Assembly: GCF_000760295.1 (NCBI RefSeq)
Contig: NZ_JNBA01000024.1
Location: 1-64,000, forward strand
Source: Prochlorococcus sp. MIT 0701
GTDB taxonomy: Bacteria > Cyanobacteriota > Cyanobacteriia > PCC-6307 > Cyanobiaceae
Length of the DNA stretch: 64,000 nucleotides
Direction of reading: 5' to 3'
Shown: positions 19,723 to 27,226 of the stretch, one piece after another
How positions within the stretch are numbered: position 1 is the stretch's first letter
How the letters are laid out: every line of letters begins with the position of its first letter
Translations under genes and position numbers: made by a program
The notes under the pieces: model-generated
Databases searched by the model: none
Told to the model about the DNA's origin: nothing
The model's input: only the letters and a program-made list of their open reading frames with translations

Positions 19723-19731
19723 GAGTACAAA
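19703..19731 (+). promoter_or_regulatory. Possible sigma-70 type promoter of the small gene at 19755
   Basis: TTGACA at 19703-19708 is a perfect -35 match. TACAAA at 19726-19731 is a 4-of-6 match to the -10 box at 17-base spacing. It lies inside the 5' end of the divergent SDR gene, so the match could be chance. Confidence 0.35.
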
Positions 19732-19754
19732 TGTATTATATTTCAGGTTTGGTC

Positions 19755-19976
19755 ATGGCTGGCTCCTATTTACGCGCTTCCGCGACTTCAGTGTCCATGC
19801 TGCCGCGTCGGGCATGTCCAGGGATCGTTCAAGGTCAGCAGAGAGGTTGGGCTTTTCATTTTGTCTTGCCTGCGGCTTTGTTGACAGGTGCGATGCTTCT
19901 CGCTGCGGAGCAACCTGAGCAGCAGGCTTCGATTTGTCAAAGACATCACCCTGTGGTGGCCTGTCAGGTCTGGTGA
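19755..19976 (+). CDS. Small protein with internal hydrophobic segment, unknown function
   Basis: 73 residues from the ATG at 19755; an upstream ATG at 19731 lies too close to the predicted promoter. The protein has a basic start, then HFVLPAALLTGAMLLA, a likely signal or membrane segment. A short Gln/Cys-containing tail follows, ending HHPVVACQVW. The ending recalls small exported proteins in marine picocyanobacteria, but I cannot name a family. Two cysteines after the hydrophobic stretch could form a disulfide if it is exported. It ends 7 bases from the HNH gene on the other strand. Confidence 0.55.
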   Translation: MAGSYLRASATSVSMLPRRACPGIVQGQQRGWAFHFVLPAALLTGAMLLAAEQPEQQASICQRHHPVVACQVW

Positions 19977-19983
19977 GATTGGT

Positions 19984-20385
19984 TTAGGCCACCTGGAACA
20001 TCCAGTCTTCATCTTGGCTGATAACAGGAGCTTCTCTATGGTTGGGTTCGGCCCATTGCAGCAACCTTAAAGCCAGTCGGAGATCGCCATCCATCCAGGC
20101 GCGGATGGCCATTGCGCGTCGCGGATCATAGAAACGTTGGCGCCTATACCAATCGAAGGCATGGGCATCCGATTTGTGACCATTACAGGAGAGACATGCC
20201 GGAACGCAGTTTTTAGTAATACTTAAGCCACCGCGACTGCGAGGCAAAATATGGTCAATTGATTCAGAAGTTTTGCCGCAATAGATACAACTTTGAGCAG
20301 TATAGTTGTGAAGGGATTTTCTCCATCTTCGGACACGTAATTTGGGGCAGAGATCTTCGAGGAAAACCGCGTCCCTATTGTGCAT
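19984..20385 (-). CDS. HNH endonuclease
   Basis: 133 residues. The core reads CIYCGK, then SIDHILPRSRGG (the first HNH His and metal site), then NCVPACLSCNGHKSD (the Asn and second zinc pair). The C-terminal 40 residues are Arg/Trp-rich. HNH proteins of this size are DNA nickases or nucleases, but many cyanobacterial copies have no known role. It is divergent from the HARP-like SNF2 helicase, 154 bases apart, which suggests a shared DNA-repair or genome-protection role (inference). Confidence 0.88.
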   Translation of the reverse strand: MHNRDAVFLEDLCPKLRVRRWRKSLHNYTAQSCIYCGKTSESIDHILPRSRGGLSITKNCVPACLSCNGHKSDAHAFDWYRRQRFYDPRRAMAIRAWMDGDLRLALRLLQWAEPNHREAPVISQDEDWMFQVA

Positions 20386-20539
20386 CCGAGTTCCTCGGTT
20401 TTGTGCAGTCTGCCGCGAATGCTCTTTGAGTCAATGTGTCTAAATATCTACTTTGGCTTGCTTTGCGCTGCTTTTTACAGTGGTTGCTTTCGCTCTTGCT
20501 AGTGAGGCAATGGGGCGTAAATTAGGTGTTCATTGATCA

Positions 20540-22168
20540 GTGAAGCTCACGCCTAAATCGTCTTCCAGCTGTTATTTGGGTCTGACTGCGGCTGGTTTGG
20601 TCAAGGTGGTGTTCCCTTTCGATGCCGTGACTCAGGCTCAGCTTCGCAAAGTGAAGCCGCGTGGAATTTGGCGTGGTACTCGCCAGGGCTGGGAATTTCC
20701 TTTGGTGGCGGCTCAACATTTGCAGAGGCAGTTTGGCTCACGTTTTTTGGTGCATGACGACTTGGCTCAGTGGCTGAGTTGGTTCGAACAGCCTTTGCCA
20801 CCGATGCCGCCTCATCGGGATCTAGTGGGCTATGCAGATCTTGAGGTTGTTTTGTCAGATGGTCGTAAACCTCTTCCTCATCAGCGCTCTGCAGTCCGTT
20901 GGTTATTGGCGCGGCGCGGTGCAGTCTTGGCTGATGAAATGGGTCTTGGTAAGACTCTTACCTCTCTTTTGGCGGCTCGCGCCATGGTGAGATGTGCTGA
21001 TGTACGGGTCATGGTGGTGGCGCCGGTGGGTCTTCATGACCACTGGCGCATGGAAGCTGCAAGTCTTGATTTGCCTGTGTGCATTCATAGCTGGGCTCGT
21101 CTGCCTAGGGAATTGCCGGCGGCGGGAACGCTTCTGTTGGTGGACGAAGCGCATTTCGGCCAGTCCATCAAGTCAAGACGAACTCAGGCTCTTTTAAGGC
21201 TTGCGCGGCATCCGCGTTTAAGGGCTATCTGGTTGCTCACCGGGACGCCGATGAAAAATGGTCGTCCTGACCAGCTTTATCCACTGCTGGCTGCCATTGA
21301 TCATCCTTTGGCTCGTGATCAACGTAAGTTTGAAGAGCGTTTTTGTCAGGGTCATTGGCGAGATCAAGGCGGTCAGCGACGCTGGCATTCACGTGGTGCG
21401 AGTGATCTTGATGCTCTAGGGAAGCTCACAGGGCCATTGGTGCTGCATCGACGCAAGCAGACGTTGCTTGGCTTGCCCCCAAAACGTCGTCAAGAGCATC
21501 GGGTTGTCCTTGCAGAGCCAGAGTCGCGTGGTTTTGACCATCGTCTAGCTCTTGTTACAGACGACTATCGCCATCGTGTTCAGCAGGGTTTGGTGCGTTC
21601 AGATGCGGAATCGCTAGCGGTGCTTACGGCTTTGCGCCAGATCGCAGCGGAGTTCAAGTTGCCAGCAGTGGAGACTGTTGTGGCAGCACTTCTTGCCGAG
21701 GGGCAAGCCGTTGTCCTTTTCAGCAGTTTTGTTGGCCCTTTGTTGCTTTTGCAGCAACGCTTAGGGGGTGAGTTGTTAACTGGTCGTCAGCGTCCAGGGC
21801 AGCGGCAGGAAGCTGTGAATCGTTTTCAATCAGGGATGAGTTCCCTTTTGTTGGCAACCTATGCAGTAGGCGGGCTTGGTTACACCTTGCATCGCGCCAG
21901 GCATGTGGTTTTGCTTGAACGTCACTGGACACCTGGTGATGTGGATCAGGCTGAGGATCGTTGCCATCGATTGGGGATGGATGGTGGACTAACGAGTCAC
22001 TGGTTCCAACTGGGTTTTGCAGATCAGTTGGTGGATGCTCTGATAGCAAGTAAGGCCGAGCGGATTGAGGTATTGCTTGGTTCTCGTCGTGTTGGACTCA
22101 AGCGTCAGCCTTTGCCAGTCATGTTGAGATGTTGCATGCAGGAGTCTTTACGCACGGTTAGTTCGTGA
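20540..22168 (+). CDS. SNF2-family helicase/translocase with HARP-like N-terminus
   Basis: 542 residues from a GTG at 20540. The two RecA lobes are complete: motif I DEMGLGKT (about 132-139), motif II VDEAHFG, motif III LLTGTPMKN and motif VI DQAEDRCHRLG. Before them, residues 20-66 (VVFPFDAV ... GWEFPL) match the spacing of the HARP domain that lets SMARCAL1 reanneal single strands. This points to an annealing translocase acting at stalled forks rather than a chromatin remodeler. Its end overlaps the convergent lipoprotein-like gene by 64 bases. Confidence 0.87.
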   Translation: MKLTPKSSSSCYLGLTAAGLVKVVFPFDAVTQAQLRKVKPRGIWRGTRQGWEFPLVAAQHLQRQFGSRFLVHDDLAQWLSWFEQPLPPMPPHRDLVGYADLEVVLSDGRKPLPHQRSAVRWLLARRGAVLADEMGLGKTLTSLLAARAMVRCADVRVMVVAPVGLHDHWRMEAASLDLPVCIHSWARLPRELPAAGTLLLVDEAHFGQSIKSRRTQALLRLARHPRLRAIWLLTGTPMKNGRPDQLYPLLAAIDHPLARDQRKFEERFCQGHWRDQGGQRRWHSRGASDLDALGKLTGPLVLHRRKQTLLGLPPKRRQEHRVVLAEPESRGFDHRLALVTDDYRHRVQQGLVRSDAESLAVLTALRQIAAEFKLPAVETVVAALLAEGQAVVLFSSFVGPLLLLQQRLGGELLTGRQRPGQRQEAVNRFQSGMSSLLLATYAVGGLGYTLHRARHVVLLERHWTPGDVDQAEDRCHRLGMDGGLTSHWFQLGFADQLVDALIASKAERIEVLLGSRRVGLKRQPLPVMLRCCMQESLRTVSS

Positions 22169-22518
22169 CGCACCATCGGATCAGCTGATGCTCCTTGTTG
22201 ATTCAGAAGCTGTAAGCCTTTGGAGACATCTTGACAAGCCAAATTGGTTTGGCCAAGCAAGGTGTAGATCAGGGAACGGTCGTTGAGTGGTTCAGGGTCG
22301 TTTTGATGTTGGCTCACTACGCTATTGCAGCGCAGTAGGGCTTGGTCGAGTCCTTTGAGGTCAAGATTTTCCAAGCAAGCTTGGGACGAGATATTCGAGT
22401 CAGCAGATGGATTGGTTGGCGCTGAGCGACTGTTGCAGCTAAGACCGGAAAGCAGCAACCCGCTCAAAAATAGTTTGGCAAGGAAGCGAGAGAATTTAAT
22501 AGCTGTATTGCTGCTCAT
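22105..22518 (-). CDS. Small secreted or lipid-anchored TPR-like protein, unknown function
   Basis: 137 residues from the ATG at 22518. A hydrophobic N-terminus (AKLFLSGLLLSGLSC) ends in Cys near residue 28. This resembles a lipobox, though Gly at -3 is not canonical. The rest includes one helical-hairpin unit (LLRCNSVVSQHQNDP ... DRSLIYTLLGQTNLACQDV) that fits a TPR pair. Such proteins often sit at the periplasmic face. The start overlaps the upstream gene by 23 bases, so the two are coupled. The end overlaps the convergent helicase gene. Confidence 0.62.
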   Translation of the reverse strand: MSSNTAIKFSRFLAKLFLSGLLLSGLSCNSRSAPTNPSADSNISSQACLENLDLKGLDQALLRCNSVVSQHQNDPEPLNDRSLIYTLLGQTNLACQDVSKGLQLLNQQGASADPMVRHELTVRKDSCMQHLNMTGKG

Positions 22519-22942
22519 GATCTGTGCTTGAAGGAGTGGTGTTGTTGGTATTGCCAGAGCTATAGGAGTCGATGACAGTCTCATCACCACTTTCTTGATC
22601 AGCTACTGACAAAGAGTTTTTGCTATTTCCGAAGAGATCGCCAAGGTATTGACCGCAGTTTGGGTAACTGCTGGGTTCGTTGACCACTGCTTCAGTAATT
22701 AATACGGCAGCATGATTTGGTGAGGTCTTGAAAAGGCTATTGCCCTGGCGTTTGATCAGGGCATAAGAGGCAGTCCAGCTCACCTCATGGTTATTGCCAT
22801 TGCTACGCATGAAGCAGTAGATCTGTGCTCCTTTGCTTGCGGCATCAGTTGTTGCTGACTGGGCAGCTGTGGCAGAAAGACTGATTCCCACAAGGCCTAG
22901 CAGTGTGAGTGAAAGGGCAACTCGATTTCGATTTCGATTCAT
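22496..22942 (-). CDS. Secreted small protein, possibly DUF6554 family
   Basis: 148 residues from the ATG at 22942 (MNRNRNR); an ATG at 22951 adds three. A signal peptide is clear (SLTLLGLVGISLSATAAQSA). The mature part has GAQIYCFMRSNGN, EVSWTASYALIKRQ, LFKTSPNHAAV and a conserved-looking YPNCGQYLGDLF. From memory this resembles the cyanobacterial DUF6554 family, whose function is unknown. The last 40 residues are Ser/Asn/Asp-rich and look disordered. Co-transcribed with the next TPR-like gene. Confidence 0.68.
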   Translation of the reverse strand: MNRNRNRVALSLTLLGLVGISLSATAAQSATTDAASKGAQIYCFMRSNGNNHEVSWTASYALIKRQGNSLFKTSPNHAAVLITEAVVNEPSSYPNCGQYLGDLFGNSKNSLSVADQESGDETVIDSYSSGNTNNTTPSSTDHEQQYSY

Positions 22943-23004
22943 CGCTTGCAAGTCAACACAGTATTGATCAACTTATCGATTCAAACAGTCCTGTCCAGGT
23001 TTAA

Positions 23005-23520
23005 TCAGGAATCAATGAGTCCTAATGGGGCCAATAGCTTCACCAGAAGGGGTAGTACTAAAAGTACGGTGATTAATCTCACAGCATGCAGGGTGGCGAC
23101 TGCAGCACCGACGCCGAATTCCGCACCCACAAGACTCATGCCACTGATGCCTCCTGGGGCAGCGCCGAGGAGTGAAACCACAGGGTCAATGCCTAGTAAT
23201 CGACTGCTCCAAAGACCTATCACGATCCCAGTAAGTACAAGGGTCAGAGTGATCAGTAGGGCTGGCCGCCAGAGGCTTTGCAGCTCCACTAGGGAGCTTT
23301 TGGTTAGGCCAGTACCGATCACCGTGCCGATGCCGATTTCAATGGCGGTGCGTGTTCCTGTGGGCCATTCAGCAACATCAAGGCGACCGCTCATGCTCAC
23401 GAGCCCTGCACCTAAAAGAGCACCTGCAAGGGGTGCAGCTGGAATGCCAGTGCGCAATGTCAGCAGACCCAATGCTGTTCCTGCCATTAGATAAATCAGT
23501 AACGTTGGCAGAGCAGGCAT
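23005..23520 (-). CDS. AbrB-family (PF05145-type) membrane protein, single repeat
   Basis: 171 residues, almost all hydrophobic, with about five membrane segments. The pattern GIPAAPLAGALLGAGL and AAPGGISGMSLVGAEFG is typical of the AbrB duplication family, often mislabelled ammonia monooxygenase or transcription regulator. Usual members have about 350 residues with two such repeats. This one has only one, so it may act as a dimer. Transport substrate unknown. It starts next to the plus-strand small coiled-coil gene. Confidence 0.75.
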   Translation of the reverse strand: MPALPTLLIYLMAGTALGLLTLRTGIPAAPLAGALLGAGLVSMSGRLDVAEWPTGTRTAIEIGIGTVIGTGLTKSSLVELQSLWRPALLITLTLVLTGIVIGLWSSRLLGIDPVVSLLGAAPGGISGMSLVGAEFGVGAAVATLHAVRLITVLLVLPLLVKLLAPLGLIDS

Positions 23521-23641
23521 GGGATCGATTGGAAACAGTACAGATACTTTGAGCGCAAATGATTCTCCTCACCATCTGCCTAATGACTTGAGGCTTGATT
23601 CCTCATGTGTTGTCATCGGGACAAAGTATTTGTTTGTGGCT

Positions 23642-23938
23642 ATGTCCTCGTCAGTTTCTTTTCGAATTACTCGTACTGCAGAAGACCTGGTTCAGACCAT
23701 CACTGCTTTATCGCAGAGGCTCGTTAAGTTGGAGCAGCGTCAGGAGGCTTTGGAGTTTCAGTTGAGACAGCAGAGCGAATCTCAGAGGATTCCCGCAGAG
23801 GAAATGGAGATGCTCGATGGGGTTGAGCAGCTCTTAAAAGAGTGCCAGGAACTTCTTGATAGTTCTGATCAAGCTGAGGATCAAGCCCGAGAAGATCCTC
23901 AGCCTTGGTCAGGGGAACCAGACACTCTTGCGGCATGA
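23642..23938 (+). CDS. Small coiled-coil protein, unknown function
   Basis: 98 residues from the ATG at 23642. Residues 10-45 form a likely coiled coil (DLVQTITALSQRL, KLEQRQEALEFQLRQQ), followed by an acidic tail rich in Glu, Asp and Gln. No catalytic motif is visible. An upstream ATG at 23519 would add 41 residues that overlap the opposite gene and look non-coding. The gene leads a run of three short plus-strand genes up to the tRNA. Confidence 0.6.
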   Translation: MSSSVSFRITRTAEDLVQTITALSQRLVKLEQRQEALEFQLRQQSESQRIPAEEMEMLDGVEQLLKECQELLDSSDQAEDQAREDPQPWSGEPDTLAA

Positions 23939-23974
23939 GGGTGGCGTCGGGGCACAATAAAAAGAAAGGCATCC

Positions 23975-24205
23975 ATGGCTTTAACCATTTCTGCCTCTGG
24001 CAAAGCTGGTGTTACCAGCTCAGTATTTTCACCGTTAGCGAGACCTTCTATCAGACTTCAGGCCTTCCATGAGGGTGGTCATCAGCTCGAGAAGCTTGAA
24101 TTTGCATTGGCTGTTGCTGAAACACGTGGTGACCAGACTCGTGCGTCAGACTTAAGAGCTCAGATCGAAACTATGGGAGGCAACATTGAGGAGCCAGGAA
24201 CCTGA
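23975..24205 (+). CDS. Small conserved-looking protein, unknown function
   Basis: 76 residues. A Ser/Thr/Ala-rich start (about 1-20) leads to SPLARPSIRLQAFHEGG. A helix follows (LEKLEFALAVAETRGDQTRASDLRAQI), and the end is GGNIEEPGT. The second half has the periodicity of a short helical hairpin. I do not recognise the family. Codon use and ATG context look like neighbouring real genes. It starts 36 bases after the coiled-coil gene. Confidence 0.55.
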   Translation: MALTISASGKAGVTSSVFSPLARPSIRLQAFHEGGHQLEKLEFALAVAETRGDQTRASDLRAQIETMGGNIEEPGT

Positions 24206-24339
24206 TTTAGCCCCCTTATATTTCCTATACATATCAATTGGCTGATTAAGGCAACAACATTTGCTGTTTTGATGTTCGATATTGCTTGTACTAGACAATT
24301 CGCGTTAGACTTGCAATCAAGGGGTTCAGCTGAGCAGTC

Positions 24340-24564
24340 TTGACGTCTACTTTTTTGAGAACAACAGCGGGCACGAATTCCGCTTCTATTCAACGCGAGG
24401 TTTACTTGAAGGCCGCGAGTGGTTTTTTTGACCGAGCTTCTGCTCAGGCTGAAGCGGGAGATTTTCAGGCTGCTGGGAGTTTGATTCTTAAGGCATTAGA
24501 TCAGGAGCGTCGTGCTGGAGTGGTTGGCCCACAAGTTCTTCAATTAATCAAGCCTAGATCCTGA
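24340..24564 (+). CDS. Small helical protein, unknown function
   Basis: 74 residues from a TTG at 24340. The first 17 residues are Ser/Thr-rich. The rest forms a helical hairpin (REVYLKAASGFFDRASAQAEAGDFQAAGSLILKALDQERRAG) like a single TPR unit. It resembles the previous gene in plan: a polar lead, then a helix pair ending near a Gly-Pro segment. The start codon is not certain, and no function can be given. Confidence 0.5.
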   Translation: MTSTFLRTTAGTNSASIQREVYLKAASGFFDRASAQAEAGDFQAAGSLILKALDQERRAGVVGPQVLQLIKPRS

Positions 24565-24671
24565 ATTGGTATTGGATAATGTTTTGAATCCTATTTTCAA
24601 TTAGGTAGGCTTTTTGGTTTGTTAAATATGAATGAGTAATCTATCAACTATGATTAATCCTTTGATAAGCA

Positions 24672-24743
24672 AGCGGGTGACCGGATTCGAACCGGCGACG
24701 TTCAGCTTGGGAAGCTGACATTCTACCACTGAATTACACCCGC
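24672..24743 (-). tRNA. tRNA-Gly (CCC)
   Basis: 72 bases that fold as a full cloverleaf on the minus strand. The acceptor stem is GCGGGTG/CACCCGC. The D arm contains ATTCAGTGGTAGAAT. The anticodon stem is TCAGC/GCTGA with loop TTCCCAA, giving CCC at positions 34-36. The T arm is GCCGG-TTCGAAT-CCGGT. No CCA is encoded. It reads GGG glycine codons. It stands alone between a small plus-strand gene and the minus-strand aminotransferase. Confidence 0.93.
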
Positions 24744-24792
24744 ATTTTATCAGTCTAGATCAGCTTCAGTTCGTTTTTTCTGGCGAGCACTG

Positions 24793-25941
24793 TTATCTCA
24801 GAATTGCTGCTGCCGCAGCCAGGCCATCTCCCATGTTCCCTTTATGCAAGCCAAGAGATTGCAAGGTGGATTCGATGGCAGCTATGGCAGTGAGGATATC
24901 TCGATCACATACGAATCCAAGATGGCCGATACGGAAGACCTTTCCTTTGAGATGATCCTGTCCACCTGCTAGCAGGATGTCGAATTTCTCTTTGACAGTT
25001 TTGCGCAGTTGCTCTGCATCAACTCCCTCAGGTGCGACTGCGGTGATTGCTGGGCTGCCGTGTCCTTCAGCTGCAAACAGGGGCAGGTAGATGGCCTTCA
25101 TGCCGGCCTGAGCGGCTGCGCGATGGCGGGCATGACGGTCAAAGATGGCTTCTAGTCCTTCTGACTGCATCATTCCCAGCGCAGATTCCAGTGCGAAGTA
25201 GAGATTCACAGCAGGGGTGAATGGATTGCTGTCTTGAGCGGCAGTTTTTCGGTAAGGCCCCAGATCGAGATAAAACTTCGGTAGATCCGATTGTTGATGC
25301 GCTTGCCAGGCTCGTTCACTCATGGCCACGAAGCTGAGACCTGGAGGCATCATGTATCCCTTTTGGGAACCGGAGGCAACCACATCTAGACCCCAAGAAT
25401 CCATCGGGACATTGCAGGCTCCAAGGCTTGTCACGCAATCAGCGATGGTTAGTGCTTTGCCGTGAGTGCGGACATATTTGCTGATGGTTTCCAGGTCGTT
25501 AATTACCCCGGTTGAGGTTTCCGAGTGGGTGAGAATTACGGCTTTGATTGTTTTGCCATTGTCTGCTTCCAGTGCTCTTTGGAAGGCTTTTGGGTCTAAC
25601 GGTTGTCCCCAGTCTGCTTTTATAACTTCTACGTCTAGGCCGTAGGCCTTGGCCAACTTGACCCAGCGCTGTCCAAACTTGCCGTTGTCGCCGCAGAGGA
25701 CCTTGTCGCCGTAGCTGAGGGTATTGATGATTCCTGCTTCCATCGCAGCGGTGCCGCTGCCAGTGATGACTAGAACATCTGATTTGGTCTGATGCAGCCA
25801 GCGCAGCTGCTCGGTGGTATGTCTAACGACGGCTTGAAACTCTCCACTGCGATGGCCGATGGGGTGGCGACCCATGGCTTTGAGTACTGTTTCGGGAACC
25901 GGTGTAGGACCCGGGATCATCAGGGTGAGTTTGTCCTGCAC
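24793..25941 (-). CDS. Class V aminotransferase (alanine/serine--glyoxylate type)
   Basis: 382 residues. The N-terminus IPGPTPVPETVLKAMGRHPIGHRS is typical of serine-pyruvate / alanine-glyoxylate aminotransferases. The PLP lysine is in SGSQKGYMMPPG near residue 195. In cyanobacteria such enzymes turn photorespiratory glyoxylate into glycine, or act on serine; the exact amino donor cannot be told here. The start codon is the ATG at 25941. cbiD lies divergently upstream, 51 bases away. Confidence 0.9.
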   Translation of the reverse strand: MQDKLTLMIPGPTPVPETVLKAMGRHPIGHRSGEFQAVVRHTTEQLRWLHQTKSDVLVITGSGTAAMEAGIINTLSYGDKVLCGDNGKFGQRWVKLAKAYGLDVEVIKADWGQPLDPKAFQRALEADNGKTIKAVILTHSETSTGVINDLETISKYVRTHGKALTIADCVTSLGACNVPMDSWGLDVVASGSQKGYMMPPGLSFVAMSERAWQAHQQSDLPKFYLDLGPYRKTAAQDSNPFTPAVNLYFALESALGMMQSEGLEAIFDRHARHRAAAQAGMKAIYLPLFAAEGHGSPAITAVAPEGVDAEQLRKTVKEKFDILLAGGQDHLKGKVFRIGHLGFVCDRDILTAIAAIESTLQSLGLHKGNMGDGLAAAAAILR

Positions 25942-25992
25942 GGCCTAAGGCTTAGTAATGAACCAACCTAGAAAATACCTAAGCAAGGGTCT

Positions 25993-27186
25993 TTGATCGA
26001 TCACGCCGATGCTGATTCAAGGGGGTTGACGCTCCCGGTTTGGGTCGCGGCTGCGGCCCGAGCTGCTACCGAAGCTTTGCTTGGAAGGCCTTTCAGTGCT
26101 TCTCAGTTGCTTGAATTGCCTGATCGCGACGAACCTTTTGCTGTGTCAGTCACCTCTGCAGCGGTTTTGGCTGGAGGTGAACAGGCTTTGGCAATCAGCC
26201 ATTGCGATCCAGGTCCAGGTCTTGATCTCACAAGAGGTTTGGAGATTTGGGTGTTTGTTCAGTGGCAGGAGTTGGTTGTTGGTGTTGATGATGAGTTGAA
26301 TGTTCATTCAGAGGCCTGGCTGAATCTCGTGGCAGGCAAGGGTGTTGGCACGCTGGGGTCCGGTGGAGAGGCGTGTGTGTCTCGATTTGCACGCGAGCTT
26401 TTGAGTCGTAATTTGTACCCCCTGGTGCCTTCGGGTCGAGGGCTGCAGTTGGAAGTTGTGTTGCCTAGGGGTAGAGATTTGGCAGCACGTACCAGCAATG
26501 CAGCTTTTGGGGTTGTGGATGGTTTGGCCTTGATTGGTACCCAGGCGGATGTGCAGGTCAGCGCCTCTCCTGATCAGTTGCAGCAGACCATTGAGCAACT
26601 ACGTCGGCAATGTGCCGCTTCAGATTTTTGTGGAGCAATGACTTTGGTGATTGGTGAGAATGGTCTTGATCTAGCTCGACAGTTGGGGTTGGCTGCTCAG
26701 CCGCTCCTCAAGATTGGCAATTGGTTGGGGCCTGTCATCGTGGCCGCGGCAGAGGCTGGGGTGGAGCAATTGTTGTTGTTGGGATATCACGGCAAGTTGG
26801 TGAAGTTGGCAGGGGGGATTTTTCATACTCATCACCATCTGGCAGATGGTCGTCTGGAGGTGCTTGCGGCCATGGCTGTGCGTGAAGGATTGCCGTTGGA
26901 TCTGATCAGGCAACTTGGCCAGGCTGATTCCATGGAGGCAGCATTGAAGATGCTGGAAGATCAAGATCCAGAGCTGGTACGCAAGCTTTGGTATCGGCTG
27001 GCGGCAACAGTGGAGCATCGCAGTGCTGCCTACCTTGCCCGTTATGGATCATGGTCGATAGCTATTGGGGCAGCTCTTTTCGATCGTCAGCGACGGTTGC
27101 GCTGGGCTGGTCCACAAGGGTCTCAACAGTTGGCTGTCTTGGGAGTGACCCCTGAGGATTCACCGATAAGCCTTTCTCTACCCTGA
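25993..27186 (+). CDS. cbiD: Cobalt-precorrin-5B (C1)-methyltransferase
   Basis: 397 residues from a TTG at 25993. CbiD methylates C1 in the anaerobic cobalamin route. Recognisable are LPVWVAAAARAATEALLG at the start, a Gly-rich GKGVGTLGSGGE and the late GYHGKLVKLAGGIFHTHHHLADGR with His cluster. It fits with cbiC (cobH) later in the window: marine picocyanobacteria make pseudocobalamin. About 40 bases separate it from guaA on the same strand. Confidence 0.9.
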   Translation: MIDHADADSRGLTLPVWVAAAARAATEALLGRPFSASQLLELPDRDEPFAVSVTSAAVLAGGEQALAISHCDPGPGLDLTRGLEIWVFVQWQELVVGVDDELNVHSEAWLNLVAGKGVGTLGSGGEACVSRFARELLSRNLYPLVPSGRGLQLEVVLPRGRDLAARTSNAAFGVVDGLALIGTQADVQVSASPDQLQQTIEQLRRQCAASDFCGAMTLVIGENGLDLARQLGLAAQPLLKIGNWLGPVIVAAAEAGVEQLLLLGYHGKLVKLAGGIFHTHHHLADGRLEVLAAMAVREGLPLDLIRQLGQADSMEAALKMLEDQDPELVRKLWYRLAATVEHRSAAYLARYGSWSIAIGAALFDRQRRLRWAGPQGSQQLAVLGVTPEDSPISLSLP

Positions 27187-27226
27187 ACGTTCTGTTGGTT
27201 GACTCCAGAGGAGCTTTTTCGCTGAT

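Noticed and set aside
20451-20535. Tiny hydrophobic frames (27-29 codons) between the HNH and helicase genes
   Set aside because: All three plus-strand frames are open and hydrophobic; none has a clear start or matches a known photosystem mini-protein.
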